A stretch of DNA of 64,000 bases from Pseudomonas parasichuanensis (lineage in GTDB: Bacteria; Pseudomonadota; Gammaproteobacteria; Pseudomonadales; Pseudomonadaceae), in the NCBI RefSeq assembly GCF_021601385.1, contig NZ_BQHO01000018.1:52565-116564 (forward strand), given 5' to 3'. The notes under the pieces are model-generated. The model was not told where the DNA came from and did no database searches. It saw only the letters and a list, made by a program, of their open reading frames with translations. The translations under genes were made by a program, and so were the position numbers. This document shows, piece by piece, positions 18,659 to 28,080 of this stretch. The stretch's first letter is position 1; every line of letters begins with the position of its first letter.

Positions 18659-19306
18659 ATGCATCAACAAAACATCCTCTTCGACCTCGACGGCACCCTG
18701 ACCGACCCGCGCCTGGGCATCACCCGCTCGATCCAGTACGCGCTGGCCAAACTGGGCATCGACGAGCCGGACCTTGCCCGCCTCGAACACTTCATCGGCC
18801 CGCCCCTGCTGCAGGCGTTCATGCAGTTCTACCACTTCGACGAAGCCAAGGCCTGGGACGCGGTGAACTTCTACCGCGAGCGTTTCAAGGTGACCGGGCT
18901 GTACGAAAATCGGGTGTTCGACGGCGTGCCGGCGCTGCTGCAGGCGCTCAACAATCAAGGCCGCACGCTGTATATCGCCACCTCCAAACCGTGGGAGTTC
19001 GCCCGCGAGATCGCCCGGCATTTTGAGTTCGATCATCACTTCAAGGTGATCTATGGCAGCGAGCTGGATGGCACGCGCACCAACAAGGTCGAGTTGATCC
19101 GTCATCTGCTTGACGAGGAAGGGTTGGACCCGGCGCAGACGCTGATGATCGGTGACCGCAAGCACGACCTGATCGGCGCGCGCAGCAATGGCTTGCAGGC
19201 GGTGGCGGTGGGGTATGGGTTTGGGAGCCGTGAAGAACTGGAGGCTGAAGCGCCGGCGTTCCATTTCGAGACACTGGCTCAGATGCACCAGGCGTTTCTC
19301 GGCTGA
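18659..19306 (+). CDS. HAD-family hydrolase, phosphoglycolate phosphatase-like
   Basis: 215 residues with all HAD motifs: FDLDGTLTD at the N-terminus, IATSKPW (motif II region) near residue 105, a lysine (NKVEL) and GDRKHDLIGA (motif III/IV). The alpha-helical cap between motifs I and II puts it in the Gph/PgmB-like subfamily. The physiological phosphate ester is unknown. The start at 18659 follows a weak ribosome site, so translation may depend partly on the upstream gene. Confidence 0.88.
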   Translation: MHQQNILFDLDGTLTDPRLGITRSIQYALAKLGIDEPDLARLEHFIGPPLLQAFMQFYHFDEAKAWDAVNFYRERFKVTGLYENRVFDGVPALLQALNNQGRTLYIATSKPWEFAREIARHFEFDHHFKVIYGSELDGTRTNKVELIRHLLDEEGLDPAQTLMIGDRKHDLIGARSNGLQAVAVGYGFGSREELEAEAPAFHFETLAQMHQAFLG

Positions 19307-19312
19307 AGTCCT

Positions 19313-19417
19313 GGGGCCGCTTTGCGGCCCATTCGCGGCACAAGGCCGCTCCTACAGGGGGTCGCGATGTCCTGCAGGAGCGGCCTTGTGCCGCGAAGGG
19401 CTGCAACGCAGCCCCAA
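19313..19417. repeat. REP inverted pair (CGGCACAAGGCCGCTCCTACA subfamily)
   Basis: Facing copies between the convergent HAD and aminopeptidase genes, bounded by GGGGCCGCTTTGCGGCCC and GGGCTGCAACGCAGCCC. One arm carries a substitution (CCTGCAGGAG), showing sequence decay. Confidence 0.88.
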
Positions 19418-19421
19418 AATC

Positions 19422-20513
19422 TCAAGGGTTAGCCATCAACCTTGCAAGCGCCAGCTTACGCTCCTCGACCGGCATCCGCCCCAGGTCTTCGACCCGGCCA
19501 TAGAACCTCAACCAATCCCCACCAACCTCCTTGAACAGCTGCGAAAACGCCGGCACCCACTGGTCATACAGCCCAAACGGCAACAACTTCGCATTGTTCA
19601 TCGGCCCGTACATCCAGGCATCGAAACGCCGGTCCCCCGCCCACTCGCGATCCCGCACCTCGCGGTACTCGCGTCGCAACCGTTCGAACTCCGCCTGCTT
19701 GGCCGCCCGCTTGCCCGCCTCATCCAGCGGCCCGGCATAGATCGCCTGCAAGCGCTCGCGGCTGGCCAGTACCAGACGTATGAAGGCATCGCGTTGCCCA
19801 GCCCCACGCTCCTCGACCGCTGCCAGCCCACGCGCCGCGCGCCATTGCCGGGTGCCTTCCTGCTCGACGAAGGAGGCGAACGACTCGTTGAACTCGGTAT
19901 CGTCCTGCACATAGAAGCGCTGATGCGCCAGCTCATGGAAGATCACCGTGGCCAGGCGCTCGTCGCCCCAACCGGCCATGCTGGAAAGGATCGGGTCGTC
20001 GAACCAGCCCAGCGTCGAATAGGCTTCCACACCCCCGACATAGACATCCAGGCCCTCCTGGCGCATCAGCGCCGCCGCGCCTCGGGCCGCGCCCTGCTGG
20101 TAGTAGCCGCGATACGCCACACAGCCGGCAATGGGGAAGCAATGGGTAACTGGCTGCAGCGACAGCTCAGGGGTGGCGAACACGTTCCACACCACATAAG
20201 GCCGGCCCAGCTCGGCATACACCCGGTAACTGCCGTTGTCCGGCAGTTTCAGCTGCTCACTGGCAAACACCCGGGCCTGCTGGGCGAACTGCAGGCGCTG
20301 GCGCAGCTCCGGGCGGGTGGCGGGGTCGTCGATCACCTGCGCCACGGGCTGGCGGGCGCGCAACAGCTGCCATTGCCCTTCGGCCAACTGGCCGTAGTAA
20401 CCCAGGCTGGAACAACCGCTCAGCAGAACGCCGAGCACGGCGGGAACCAAGCGGGTGAAAACGCGGTCCAGACCCCGACGGCTGCAGCGCGTGAAAAGAA
20501 AAAGTCCAAACAT
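19422..20513 (-). CDS. Putative aminopeptidase lipoprotein (COG4324 type)
   Basis: 363 residues. The N-terminus carries Arg residues, a hydrophobic stretch and a lipobox (LLSGC, cysteine near residue 34), so it should be lipid-anchored in the envelope. A zinc-protease motif HELAHQ occurs mid-protein with a downstream glutamate in FNESFASFVEQEG, matching the predicted-aminopeptidase family. Substrate and physiological role are unknown. It is divergent from a small lipoprotein gene across 67 bp. Confidence 0.87.
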   Translation of the reverse strand: MFGLFLFTRCSRRGLDRVFTRLVPAVLGVLLSGCSSLGYYGQLAEGQWQLLRARQPVAQVIDDPATRPELRQRLQFAQQARVFASEQLKLPDNGSYRVYAELGRPYVVWNVFATPELSLQPVTHCFPIAGCVAYRGYYQQGAARGAAALMRQEGLDVYVGGVEAYSTLGWFDDPILSSMAGWGDERLATVIFHELAHQRFYVQDDTEFNESFASFVEQEGTRQWRAARGLAAVEERGAGQRDAFIRLVLASRERLQAIYAGPLDEAGKRAAKQAEFERLRREYREVRDREWAGDRRFDAWMYGPMNNAKLLPFGLYDQWVPAFSQLFKEVGGDWLRFYGRVEDLGRMPVEERKLALARLMANP

Positions 20514-20580
20514 CGAGGCTGTCTATCTCGCTCGTCGGCCGAATGCGACCAAGACTATCTTGCCAAGGGGGAGCTTCGCC

Positions 20581-20994
20581 ATGCGTACTCGGTTTGCCGT
20601 GGGCACACTCATGCTGCTGTCCGGCTGTGCCACTTTGCCCGACCCGGACCCGAACCAGGCCTGGATCGACCTGGCCCCGCACGACAACGCCTCGCTGCAT
20701 GCCGTGCAGGTGGATGAGCGGGCCTGGGCCGACAACCGCTATTTCGAGGTGCAGCCCGGCAATCACGAGCTGACCGTGCGCTACCAGTTCGCCGTGACGC
20801 CCAGCAACATCGGCCCGGTGGACGAGCCGCTGTGGCGCGACTGCCAGCTGAACCTCACGTACAAGGACTTCACCGCCGGCCAGCGTTACCAGGTGCAGGC
20901 CGGCAGCATTGGTTTTCGCCCCTGGATCAAGCTGTATGACCAACAGCAAAAATTGATTGGCCAGGGTGAACCGGCAGGCTGTCAGCGCACCTGA
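20581..20994 (+). CDS. Small lipoprotein, first of a tandem pair
   Basis: 137 residues with signal peptide and lipobox LLSGC (cysteine at residue 16). The domain shows a DPNQAWIDL start, a PGNHELTVRYQF strand and an FTAGQRYQV strand, which also occur in the next gene. GGGGAGCTTCGCC precedes the ATG. The family is a Pseudomonas lipoprotein of unknown function. The gene lies 55 bp before its paralogue, so they are probably co-transcribed. Confidence 0.83.
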   Translation: MRTRFAVGTLMLLSGCATLPDPDPNQAWIDLAPHDNASLHAVQVDERAWADNRYFEVQPGNHELTVRYQFAVTPSNIGPVDEPLWRDCQLNLTYKDFTAGQRYQVQAGSIGFRPWIKLYDQQQKLIGQGEPAGCQRT

Positions 20995-21049
20995 AGGCCG
21001 CGAACGGCGCTATGCTTGTAGCCTGTAAATCGCGAGCGGGAGTTTCGCC

Positions 21050-21463
21050 ATGCGCCAGCCCATGATGCTGTTCGCCATCAGCGCACTGGGGGCTTGCGCC
21101 AGCCCCTTGCCGCCAGTCGACCCAGGCAAGGCCTGGATCGACATGTACACCGTCACCCCCGGCCGCACCCTCATGGCCGACCGCCTGGACGGCAAGCGGC
21201 TCGAGGATGGCCGCTACTTCCAGGTGACGCCGGGCAAGCATGAGCTGGTGGTGCGCTTCGACTACGAGGTGCACTCCGGCGGCTTCAGTACCGACCCCAC
21301 CGAGCGAACCTGCTACCTCACCGTGCGCTACAACGATTTCAAGGCGGGCGAACGTTATCGCCTGGAGGCCCGAGCGCCAGTCATGCAGCCGCAGATACTG
21401 ATGTACGACGCCAACCGCAAGGTGGTGGTGAATGAGCCGAGCAATGTGGTCTGCATTCCCTGA
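21050..21463 (+). CDS. Small lipoprotein, second of a tandem pair
   Basis: 137 residues, the same length as the upstream gene. Matching segments are DPGKAWIDMY, PGKHELVVRFDYEVHSGG and YNDFKAGERYRLEA, so the pair is a tandem duplication that has diverged. The lipobox is LGAC (cysteine at residue 16). GCGGGAGTTTCGCC, almost identical to the leader of the first gene, precedes the ATG. Function is unknown. Confidence 0.83.
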   Translation: MRQPMMLFAISALGACASPLPPVDPGKAWIDMYTVTPGRTLMADRLDGKRLEDGRYFQVTPGKHELVVRFDYEVHSGGFSTDPTERTCYLTVRYNDFKAGERYRLEARAPVMQPQILMYDANRKVVVNEPSNVVCIP

Positions 21464-21495
21464 AGGTAACGCGGGGCCGCAATGCGGCCCCAGCG

Positions 21496-21729
21496 TTATC
21501 GATCATTCTTCTGATAAATGATCTTCTTGGTCCCACCCTCACAGCTCCCCACGACCATGCTCTGATCATGGACTTCGCTGTTCGGCACGATCTCCAGCGT
21601 GTAGGAGGTCACCCCGCGCGCCTGGATCTTCGCCTCGATCTCAGCCTTGAGTTCCTCGCACGGCTTGACTGCGGCCAGTGCGCCCGTGGCCATCAGGGAG
21701 GCCAGCACGGCAATTGCTACGCGGATCAT
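21496..21729 (-). CDS. DUF1161 small secreted protein, copy 1
   Basis: 77 residues with a cleavable signal peptide (ending GALAA) and the DUF1161 core: PCEELKAEIEAKIQARGV, then VGSCEGGTKKIIYQ. Two cysteines probably form a disulfide in the periplasm. The ATG at 21729 follows GAGGAGTGGTTCG and is preferred to a codon 15 bases upstream. A paralogue lies at 23469-23690. Function is unknown. Confidence 0.85.
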   Translation of the reverse strand: MIRVAIAVLASLMATGALAAVKPCEELKAEIEAKIQARGVTSYTLEIVPNSEVHDQSMVVGSCEGGTKKIIYQKNDR

Positions 21730-21803
21730 CGAACCACTCCTCAAAGGGCAGGCGGGCTGCCGATGCTGGTTAGACTACCGCAAACCGCCGCCGTTGCGCC
21801 GGC

Positions 21804-22229
21804 CTAGGTCAGCAGGGTCGCATCCAGGCTGATGGTCGCATTCAGCACCTTGGACACCGGGCAACCGGCCTTGGCCTTGTTGGCGATCTCCTGGAACTGC
21901 GCCTCGCTGGCCCCAGGCACTTTCGCCTTGAGCGTCAGGTGCACCGCGGTGATGGCGAAGCCGTCGGCCTGCTTGTCCAGGCTCACTTCGGCAAAGGTGT
22001 CGATGCGCTCCGGGGTCAGGCCAGCCTCGCCCAGCATCATCGACAGGGCCATGGAGAAACACCCGGCATGGGCCGCGCCAATCAACTCTTCGGGGTTGGT
22101 CCCCGGGATGCCTTCAAAGCGGGTGTTGAAGCCGTAGGGGTTTTGCTTGAGCGCGCCGCTTTCGGTGGACAACAGACCGTGGCCATCCTTCAGGCCACCT
22201 TGCCAGATTGCCGATGCTGTCTTTTTCAT
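21804..22229 (-). CDS. OsmC/Ohr-family peroxiredoxin-like protein
   Basis: 141 residues with the OsmC hallmarks: a first redox cysteine in AAHAGCFSMALS and a second in KAGCPVSKV, plus the TNPEELIGAAHA helix start. The family reduces organic hydroperoxides using a Cys pair in a dimer. The KKTASAIWQGGLKDGHG start is typical of the OsmC rather than the Ohr branch. It is divergent from the LLM oxidoreductase gene. No OhrR/OxyR site was identified. Confidence 0.92.
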   Translation of the reverse strand: MKKTASAIWQGGLKDGHGLLSTESGALKQNPYGFNTRFEGIPGTNPEELIGAAHAGCFSMALSMMLGEAGLTPERIDTFAEVSLDKQADGFAITAVHLTLKAKVPGASEAQFQEIANKAKAGCPVSKVLNATISLDATLLT

Positions 22230-22383
22230 GCTGCCTCCAGGACATAGGGTGGGGTGTTTATGGTTCTGAGGACCCTGCCCACGCCAAGTTCAGATCAATC
22301 CACCGGCAGGCATTGAATCCTTCGAATGTGCCCATACAGAGTCTGCAAGGCCTATGGCCAACCACCTGCTGCGGAGGCTTTCG

Positions 22384-23388
22384 ATGACGCACCTGCGAGA
22401 CCTGAAATATTCCACCCTCGACCTGGTGCCCGTGCGCGCCGACGGTGGCCCGGCGCAAGCGCTGCGCAACTCGCTGGACCTGGCGCAACACGCCGAACGC
22501 TTCGGTTACCACCGCTTCTGGGTGGCCGAACACCACAACATGGACGGCATCGCCAGCTCGGCCACCGCCGTGCTGATCGGCTACCTGGCCGGCGGCACCT
22601 CGACCATTCGCGTAGGCTCCGGCGGGGTGATGCTGCCCAACCACGCACCGCTGGTGGTCGCCGAACAGTTCGGCACCCTCGCCAGCCTGTACCCGGGCCG
22701 CATCGACCTGGGCCTGGGCCGCGCCCCCGGCTCCGACCAGATGACCGCCCGCGCCTTGCGCCGCGAGCGCTCCGGCAGTGCCGATGATTTCCCGGATGAC
22801 GTCGAGGAGTTGTCGCGCTACCTCGGCCCGCGCACCGACGACCAGAAGGTCATCGCCGTGCCCGGCCACGACACCGAGGTGCCGATGTGGCTGCTGGGCT
22901 CCAGCCTGTTCAGCGCCCAGCTGGCCGGCATGCGCGGCATGCCCTATGCCTTCGCCTCGCACTTCGCGCCGCGCTACATGCACGAGGCGATCCGCATCTA
23001 CCGCGACCACTTCAAGCCCTCCACCACGCTGGCCAAGCCCTACGTGATGCTCGGGGTGCCGATGGTGGTGGCCGAAACCGACGAGAAGGCCGAATACCTG
23101 GCCACCTCGGTGTACCAGCGCATCCTGGCGTTGATCCGTGGCCAGAGCCTGATGCAGCGCCCGCCCGTCGAGAGCATGAACGGCCTGTGGCTGCCCCATG
23201 AACGCGACGCGGTGAGCAGTTTCCTGGGCCTGGCAATGATCGGCAGCCCGCAGAAGGTACGGGCCAAGGTGGAGGTGCTGCTGGAGCAGACCGGTGCGGA
23301 TGAGCTGATCTTTACCAGCGACCTGTATGAGCATGCAGACCGGATCCGGTCTTATGAATTGATGGCGCAAGCTTTGAAAACCGAGTGA
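22384..23388 (+). CDS. LLM-class flavin-dependent oxidoreductase (luciferase-like)
   Basis: 334-residue TIM-barrel flavoprotein of the bacterial luciferase-like superfamily. The N-terminus [10 protein letters not shown], the [12 protein letters not shown] segment and the [11 protein letters not shown] segment are typical of the YhbW-type group. Such proteins use FMNH2, but the substrate here cannot be told. GGAGGCTTTCG provides a strong ribosome site before the ATG at 22384. A REP pair follows the stop. Confidence 0.9.
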   Translation: MTHLRDLKYSTLDLVPVRADGGPAQALRNSLDLAQHAERFGYHRFWVAEHHNMDGIASSATAVLIGYLAGGTSTIRVGSGGVMLPNHAPLVVAEQFGTLASLYPGRIDLGLGRAPGSDQMTARALRRERSGSADDFPDDVEELSRYLGPRTDDQKVIAVPGHDTEVPMWLLGSSLFSAQLAGMRGMPYAFASHFAPRYMHEAIRIYRDHFKPSTTLAKPYVMLGVPMVVAETDEKAEYLATSVYQRILALIRGQSLMQRPPVESMNGLWLPHERDAVSSFLGLAMIGSPQKVRAKVEVLLEQTGADELIFTSDLYEHADRIRSYELMAQALKTE

Positions 23389-23392
23389 AGTT

Positions 23393-23459
23393 CATCGCTG
23401 GCAAGCCAGCTCCCACAAGTACAGCGCTACCCATGTGGGAGCTGGCTTGCCAGCGATGA
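23393..23459. repeat. REP inverted pair (ATCGCTGGCAAGCCAGCTCCCACA subfamily)
   Basis: Two nearly exact facing copies with only about 17 bp between them, placed between convergent genes. Each copy contains CTGGCAAGCCAG. They differ in the stem from the GGCCGC subfamily. Confidence 0.9.
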
Positions 23460-23468
23460 GTCCGGTGC

Positions 23469-23690
23469 TCAACCACGCCGGTAGACAATCTCTTTGGCTC
23501 CGCCCTCGCAGGTACCCACCACCTTGCCCGCCGGGTCGCCCTTGTTGACGATCTCCAGCGAATAACCCTTCACGCCCTTGGCATCCAGCTTGGCGGCAAT
23601 CTCTGCCTTGAGTTCTTCGCACGGCTTGCCCGCCGCCATCGCACCGCCGGCCAGCACCATCAGGCCTACTGCCACAATCAACTTCTTCAT
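23469..23690 (-). CDS. DUF1161 small secreted protein, copy 2
   Basis: 73 residues with a signal peptide (cleavage after GAMAA) followed by the same core as copy 1: KPCEELKAEIAAKLDAKGVKG and VGTCEGGAKEIVYRR. The two genes are 1.7 kb apart on the same strand with OsmC and LLM genes between them, so this is an older duplication rather than a simple tandem. Function is unknown; the conserved cysteine pair suggests a periplasmic disulfide. Confidence 0.86.
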   Translation of the reverse strand: MKKLIVAVGLMVLAGGAMAAGKPCEELKAEIAAKLDAKGVKGYSLEIVNKGDPAGKVVGTCEGGAKEIVYRRG

Positions 23691-23791
23691 CTATCGCATT
23701 CCTTGTACAGATCAAAGTCGAAAAGGGCGCAGCCTGTGCGCCCTGCAAACCTATTACCGCATCATGCCGGGCTTGGCCAGCCCGGGAGCAG

Positions 23792-24007
23792 TCAGCTGTT
23801 GGCGATGCGAAAGCCCACCTTCAACGTCACCTGGAAATGCGCGGCCTTGTTGTCACGGATGTGGCCGCGGGTATCGACCACTTCGAACCATTCCAGGTGC
23901 TTGATGCTCTTGCCGGCCTCGGCCAGGGCATTGTTGATCGCTTCTTCGATGCTGGTGGGCGAGGACCCGACCAGTTCGATCTTCTTGTAGGTGTGATGAT
24001 CGGTCAT
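23792..24007 (-). CDS. Dodecin, flavin-storage protein
   Basis: 71-residue dodecin, which assembles into a hollow dodecamer binding flavins. The fold signature is complete: [18 protein letters not shown], the flavin-stacking tryptophan in LEWFEV, the DTRGHI turn and the terminal strand [22 protein letters not shown] precedes the ATG. It is likely a single-gene unit. Confidence 0.95.
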   Translation of the reverse strand: MTDHHTYKKIELVGSSPTSIEEAINNALAEAGKSIKHLEWFEVVDTRGHIRDNKAAHFQVTLKVGFRIANS

Positions 24008-24159
24008 GAGCGCGCTCCTTCGGTGAAGTGTCCGTTCAGCCTAGCAGTGCCGGCCTGGTTTACCTGCGAGCCGATGTCGCAGGTGAAAGTTCGATCGCAC
24101 TTTCAGCCCGCCGCGCAGTCGCACCCTGTACACCACATCCACCGCGAAGGAGAGTCACC

Positions 24160-24483
24160 ATGGCCCACAACTCGCTGCGCAAAGCGTCGCTGGAAAGCAT
24201 GGAAGCCGAGATCGAGAGCCTGCTCAAGACCTTGGAACACCTCAAGCACGATGCCTCGGAAGAATCGCAGAAAACCATGAAGGCGCTGCGCGGCAGTGCC
24301 GAAAGCGCCCTCAAGCACTCGCGCAGCCTGCTCAGCGATGCCTATGCGGATGTTAAAACCCGCACCCGCGAAACCGGTATCGCCACCCGCGACTATGCCC
24401 AGCAACACCCCTGGACCACTGCCGGTGTGGCCGTTGGCGCCCTTGGCCTGCTGGCCGCCTACCTGATGTGCCGCCGCAACTAA
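24160..24483 (+). CDS. DUF883/YqjD-type membrane-anchored protein
   Basis: 107 residues: a long charged amphipathic helix (residues ~10-80) and one C-terminal membrane helix ending CRRN, preceded by the hallmark [20 protein letters not shown]. The family (ElaB/YqjD) binds ribosomes at the membrane in stationary phase in E. coli; that role is only inferred here. GGAGAGTCACC precedes the ATG. Its stop overlaps the trpI stop from the other strand by 4 bp. Confidence 0.9.
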   Translation: MAHNSLRKASLESMEAEIESLLKTLEHLKHDASEESQKTMKALRGSAESALKHSRSLLSDAYADVKTRTRETGIATRDYAQQHPWTTAGVAVGALGLLAAYLMCRRN

Positions 24484-25376
24484 CCCGCCTGCCGTTGCAG
24501 CTCCTGGCGCAGCCACTGCGCCAGTTGTTCGGCGCGCCCGTCATCGGCGCGCCGCGGTACCCACAGGGCCAGGGCCGCACGGGTGGGGGAAAAGCCCCAG
24601 GGTGCTGCCAGCCGCCCGGCTTTCAGGTCGTCCGCTACCAGTGGCTGGGGTGCGATGGCCACTCCCAGCCCGGCTACCGCCGCCTCCAGCAAGTAGTACA
24701 GGTGCTCGAAGGCCTGGCCGTAATTCAAGGCTTCAGGCGCCAGGCCCTGCTGTTCCGCCCACGTCGGCCAAGCCTGCGGGCGCGAGGTGGTGTGAAGCAC
24801 TGCCTCTCGTTGCAAAGCCACGGCTGGCGCGGCTTTCAAACGATCGAAGCCTTCGAAGTGAGGGCTCAGCACCGGGCCGATCCGCTCTTCAGCAAGCACA
24901 TGCACCTGCATGTCCGCAGGCCACGGCGGCTCGGCATACACCAGCAGCGCGTCCAACCCCGGGCGCCGCGGGTCAAGGTCGCCTTCACCGGCTGACAGGT
25001 GCAAACGCAGCTCCGGCAGGTCCGCTTTCAAACGCCCAAGGCGCGGGATGAACCAGCGCGCCAGCAGGCTGCCCGAGCAGCCGAGCACGAACGGCGCTTC
25101 GTCTGCCGTGCGCGAAAGCTCGGCACACACGCCGCGCAGGCGGTCGAACGCCTCGAAGCTGGCATCGCGCAGGCGCACACCGGCATCTGTGAGTTTGACG
25201 CCGCGCCCGTCCTTGACGAACAGCGCCACCCCAAGGTGCTCTTCAAGCACCTTGATCTGCCGACTGACTGCGCCATGGGTCACATGCAGCGCTTCGGCTG
25301 CCTGGCTGACGCTGTTGAGCCGGGCGGTGGCCTCGAAGGCGCGCAGGGCGTTGAGCGGGGGGAGGTCATGGGCCAT
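24480..25376 (-). CDS. trpI: TrpI, LysR-type activator of trpBA
   Basis: 298-residue LysR regulator with a winged HTH ([21 protein letters not shown]) and an effector domain. It is divergent from trpBA, the classical arrangement in fluorescent pseudomonads. There TrpI bound to indole-3-glycerol phosphate activates trpBA and represses itself from the shared control region. The 206-bp gap to trpB includes the predicted promoter and, unusually, a REP pair in the trpBA leader. Confidence 0.94.
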   Translation of the reverse strand: MAHDLPPLNALRAFEATARLNSVSQAAEALHVTHGAVSRQIKVLEEHLGVALFVKDGRGVKLTDAGVRLRDASFEAFDRLRGVCAELSRTADEAPFVLGCSGSLLARWFIPRLGRLKADLPELRLHLSAGEGDLDPRRPGLDALLVYAEPPWPADMQVHVLAEERIGPVLSPHFEGFDRLKAAPAVALQREAVLHTTSRPQAWPTWAEQQGLAPEALNYGQAFEHLYYLLEAAVAGLGVAIAPQPLVADDLKAGRLAAPWGFSPTRAALALWVPRRADDGRAEQLAQWLRQELQRQAG

Positions 25377-25419
25377 ATGACTTGTGAGATTTCCTGACAG
25401 GTTTGCGCAATCTTATCGG

Positions 25420-25448
25420 TTTTCAGCGGCGTGCGCCGTGAGTAGAGT
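25420..25448 (+). promoter_or_regulatory. Candidate trpBA promoter
   Basis: TTTTCA (25420-25425) and TAGAGT (25443-25448) are separated by 17 bp in the trpI-trpB gap, about 135 bp upstream of trpB. The 40 bp to the left contain TGTGAGATTTCCTGACAG and are where TrpI would be expected to bind. This is a prediction by eye from weak hexamers. Confidence 0.5.
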
Positions 25449-25470
25449 AAAGCCCATCGACCGATGTGGC

Positions 25471-25541
25471 TTCTTCGCGGGTAAACCCGCTCCCACAGGT
25501 TCGGTGTCATCCCTGTGGAAGCGGGTTTACCCGCGAAGAAG
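25471..25541. repeat. REP inverted pair in the trpBA leader
   Basis: Two facing copies of TTCGCGGGTAAACCCGCTCCCACAGG lie between the predicted trpBA promoter and the trpB ribosome site. The left copy is intact. The right arm has one change (CTGTGGAAGCGGG). If the promoter call is right, the trpBA mRNA carries a very stable 5' hairpin. Confidence 0.88.
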
Positions 25542-25582
25542 CGCACACGATCCCAACCTTCACACCGCCTATGGAGCGCCCC

Positions 25583-26800
25583 ATGTCCCAGTCCCAATAC
25601 CGCCCCGGCCCCGACGCCAACGGCCTGTTCGGCTCGTTCGGCGGCCGCTACGTGGCCGAAACCCTGATGCCGCTGGTGCTCGACCTGGCCCGCGAATACG
25701 AAGCCGCCAAGGCCGACCCCAAGTTCCTCGAAGACCTGGCCTACTTCCAGCGCGACTACATCGGCCGCCCCAACCCGCTGTACTTCGCCGAACGCCTGAC
25801 CGAGCACTGCGGCGGCGCCAAGATCTACTTCAAGCGTGAAGAGCTCAACCACACCGGCGCGCACAAGGTGAACAACTGCATCGGCCAGGTGCTGCTGGCC
25901 AAGCGCATGGGCAAGAAACGCCTGATCGCCGAGACCGGCGCCGGCATGCACGGCGTGGCCACCGCCACCGTCGCCGCGCGTTTCGGCCTGCCCTGCGTGA
26001 TCTACATGGGCGCCACCGACATCGAGCGCCAGCAGGCCAACGTGTTCCGCATGAAGCTCTTGGGCGCCGAGATCGTCCCGGTCACCGCCGGTACCGGCAC
26101 CCTGAAAGACGCCATGAACGAGGCCCTGCGCGACTGGGTCACCAACGTCGACGACACCTTCTACCTGATCGGCACCGTGGCCGGCCCGCACCCGTACCCG
26201 GCGATGGTCCGCGACTTCCAGTCGATCATCGGCAAAGAAACCCGCGCCCAGCTGCACGAGAAGGAAGGGCGCCTGCCCGACAGCCTGATCGCCTGCGTCG
26301 GCGGCGGCTCCAACGCCATGGGCCTGTTCCACGACTTCCTCGAAGATGAAAGCGTCAAGATCATCGGCGTCGAAGCCGGCGGCCACGGCGTGCACACCGA
26401 CAAGCACGCGGCCAGCCTCAACGGCGGCGTGCCGGGCGTGCTGCACGGCAACCGCACCTACCTGCTGCAGGATGCCGACGGCCAGATCACCGACGCCCAC
26501 TCGATTTCCGCAGGCCTGGACTACCCTGGCATCGGCCCGGAACACGCCTACCTGCATGAAGTGAAACGCGTGGAATACGTGAGCATCACCGACGACGAAG
26601 CCCTCGACGCCTTCCACATCAGCTGCCGCCTCGAAGGCATCATCCCGGCGCTGGAAAGCTCCCACGCCCTGGCCGAGGCGATCAAGCGCGCCCCGACCCT
26701 GCCCAAAGACCACCTGATGGTGATCTGCCTGTCCGGTCGTGGCGACAAGGACATGCAAACCGTGATGAACCATATGGCCGCCCAGGAGAAACAGGCATGA
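25583..26800 (+). CDS. trpB: Tryptophan synthase beta subunit
   Basis: 405-residue PLP enzyme that condenses indole with serine. The PLP lysine lies in [12 protein letters not shown] near residue 95, the phosphate-binding loop is GGGSNAMG near residue 240, and the [13 protein letters not shown]-terminus is standard. The ATG at 25583 matches other pseudomonad TrpB starts; another ATG 12 bases upstream is also in frame. It is translationally coupled to trpA by a 4-bp overlap. Confidence 0.97.
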   Translation: MSQSQYRPGPDANGLFGSFGGRYVAETLMPLVLDLAREYEAAKADPKFLEDLAYFQRDYIGRPNPLYFAERLTEHCGGAKIYFKREELNHTGAHKVNNCIGQVLLAKRMGKKRLIAETGAGMHGVATATVAARFGLPCVIYMGATDIERQQANVFRMKLLGAEIVPVTAGTGTLKDAMNEALRDWVTNVDDTFYLIGTVAGPHPYPAMVRDFQSIIGKETRAQLHEKEGRLPDSLIACVGGGSNAMGLFHDFLEDESVKIIGVEAGGHGVHTDKHAASLNGGVPGVLHGNRTYLLQDADGQITDAHSISAGLDYPGIGPEHAYLHEVKRVEYVSITDDEALDAFHISCRLEGIIPALESSHALAEAIKRAPTLPKDHLMVICLSGRGDKDMQTVMNHMAAQEKQA

Positions 26801-27606
26801 GCCGTCTCGAACAACGCTTCGCCGAACTCAAGGCCGAAGGCCGCGCCGCCCTGGTCACCTTCGTCACCGCCGGCGACCCTGGCTACGACGCCTCGCTGAA
26901 GATCCTCAAGGGCCTGCCGGCCGCCGGCGCCGACGTGATCGAGCTGGGCATGCCGTTCACCGACCCGATGGCCGATGGCGTGGCCATCCAGCTCGCCACC
27001 CTGCGCGCCCTGGAAGCCGGCCAGACCCTGGCCAAGACCCTGCAGATGGTGCGCGAATTCCGCGTGGACAACCAAACCACGCCAATCGTGCTGATGGGTT
27101 ACTACAACCCGATCCACCGCTTCGGTGTGGACACGTTCGTCGCCGAGGCTAAAGAGGCCGGCGTCGATGGCCTGATCATCGTCGACCTGCCGCCTGAGCA
27201 CGACGCCGAGCTGGCCACCCCGGCCCAGGCCGCGGGCATCGACTTCATCCGCCTGACCACCCCGACCACCGACGACGTGCGCCTGCCGCGCGTGCTGGAG
27301 CGCAGCTCCGGGTTCGTCTACTACGTGTCGGTGGCCGGTGTGACCGGTGCGGGCTCGGCGACCACCGAGCATGTGACCGAGGCCGTGGCACGCCTGCGCC
27401 GGCATACCGACCTGCCGATCAGCGTTGGTTTCGGTATTCGTACGCCGGAGCAGGCTGCGGCTATCGCCCGCCTGGCCGATGGCGTGGTGGTAGGCTCGGC
27501 GCTGGTCGACAAGATCGCCCAGGCCAAGGATGCCGACCAGGCCGTGAATGACGTGCTGAGCCTGTGCTCGGCGCTGGCTGAAGGGGTGCGCGGCGCCCGT
27601 CGCTGA
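26797..27606 (+). CDS. trpA: Tryptophan synthase alpha subunit
   Basis: 269-residue TIM barrel that cleaves indole-3-glycerol phosphate to indole. The catalytic glutamate occurs in [16 protein letters not shown] near residue 50 and the catalytic aspartate in [20 protein letters not shown] gives the phosphate-binding loop 6 region. It overlaps trpB by 4 bp and is followed directly by a REP pair. Confidence 0.97.
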   Translation: MSRLEQRFAELKAEGRAALVTFVTAGDPGYDASLKILKGLPAAGADVIELGMPFTDPMADGVAIQLATLRALEAGQTLAKTLQMVREFRVDNQTTPIVLMGYYNPIHRFGVDTFVAEAKEAGVDGLIIVDLPPEHDAELATPAQAAGIDFIRLTTPTTDDVRLPRVLERSSGFVYYVSVAGVTGAGSATTEHVTEAVARLRRHTDLPISVGFGIRTPEQAAAIARLADGVVVGSALVDKIAQAKDADQAVNDVLSLCSALAEGVRGARR

Positions 27607-27619
27607 ACCACGTCGCCTG

Positions 27620-27686
27620 CTTCGCGGGTAAACCCGCTCCCACAGGGTTTGCGGTGCCTGTGGGAGCGGGTTTACCCGCGAAGAGG
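27620..27686. repeat. REP inverted pair (TTCGCGGGTAAACCCGCTCCCACAGG subfamily)
   Basis: Two intact facing copies separated by about 14 bp between convergent trpA and a dioxygenase-like gene. This is the same subfamily as the pair in the trpBA leader, so the trp operon is bracketed by two copies of one element type. Confidence 0.9.
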
Positions 27687-27705
27687 CCAGCACAGGCTTA
27701 CAGGA

Positions 27706-28038
27706 CTAGTCACCAAAGATCGACAGATCCAACGGCCTGATCGCTCCCATCCAGATCGCATGATCGCGGTGATCCGCCAGCTCGTCCCCGGTCTCCGGGT
27801 GCAGGAACACCACCAACCCCTTGCGGTACAGCGCCAGCCACGGCAGCACCACCCCCACCACCTCCGGCCCGAACGCCAGTTGGCAGCTCCAGTCCGGGTG
27901 CGGCCCGACCGGCTTCTGGTGCATGCGCCCCATGGTGACGGGGAACAGCCGCGTCGCCTCTTCGCACAGCTCGCGGGCCTGCTCCAGGGTCGATGCGTCG
28001 TAGTACACGTGGGCGTGGTAACCCTTGATCCTTTGCAC
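27706..28038 (-). CDS. DOPA 4,5-dioxygenase family protein
   Basis: 110 residues with the family signature GYHAHVYYD at the N-terminus, then GPHPDWSCQLAF and VFLHPETGDELADHRDHAIW, which supply metal-binding histidines. Fungal and plant members open aromatic rings; the bacterial substrate is unknown. The GTG at 28038 follows CAGGAGCCACC and gives the expected length; upstream in-frame sequence lies in a REP element. Confidence 0.87.
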   Translation of the reverse strand: MQRIKGYHAHVYYDASTLEQARELCEEATRLFPVTMGRMHQKPVGPHPDWSCQLAFGPEVVGVVLPWLALYRKGLVVFLHPETGDELADHRDHAIWMGAIRPLDLSIFGD

Positions 28039-28080
28039 GGTGGCTCCTGGTTGCGTTGAATACCTGAAGTCTACGCCATC

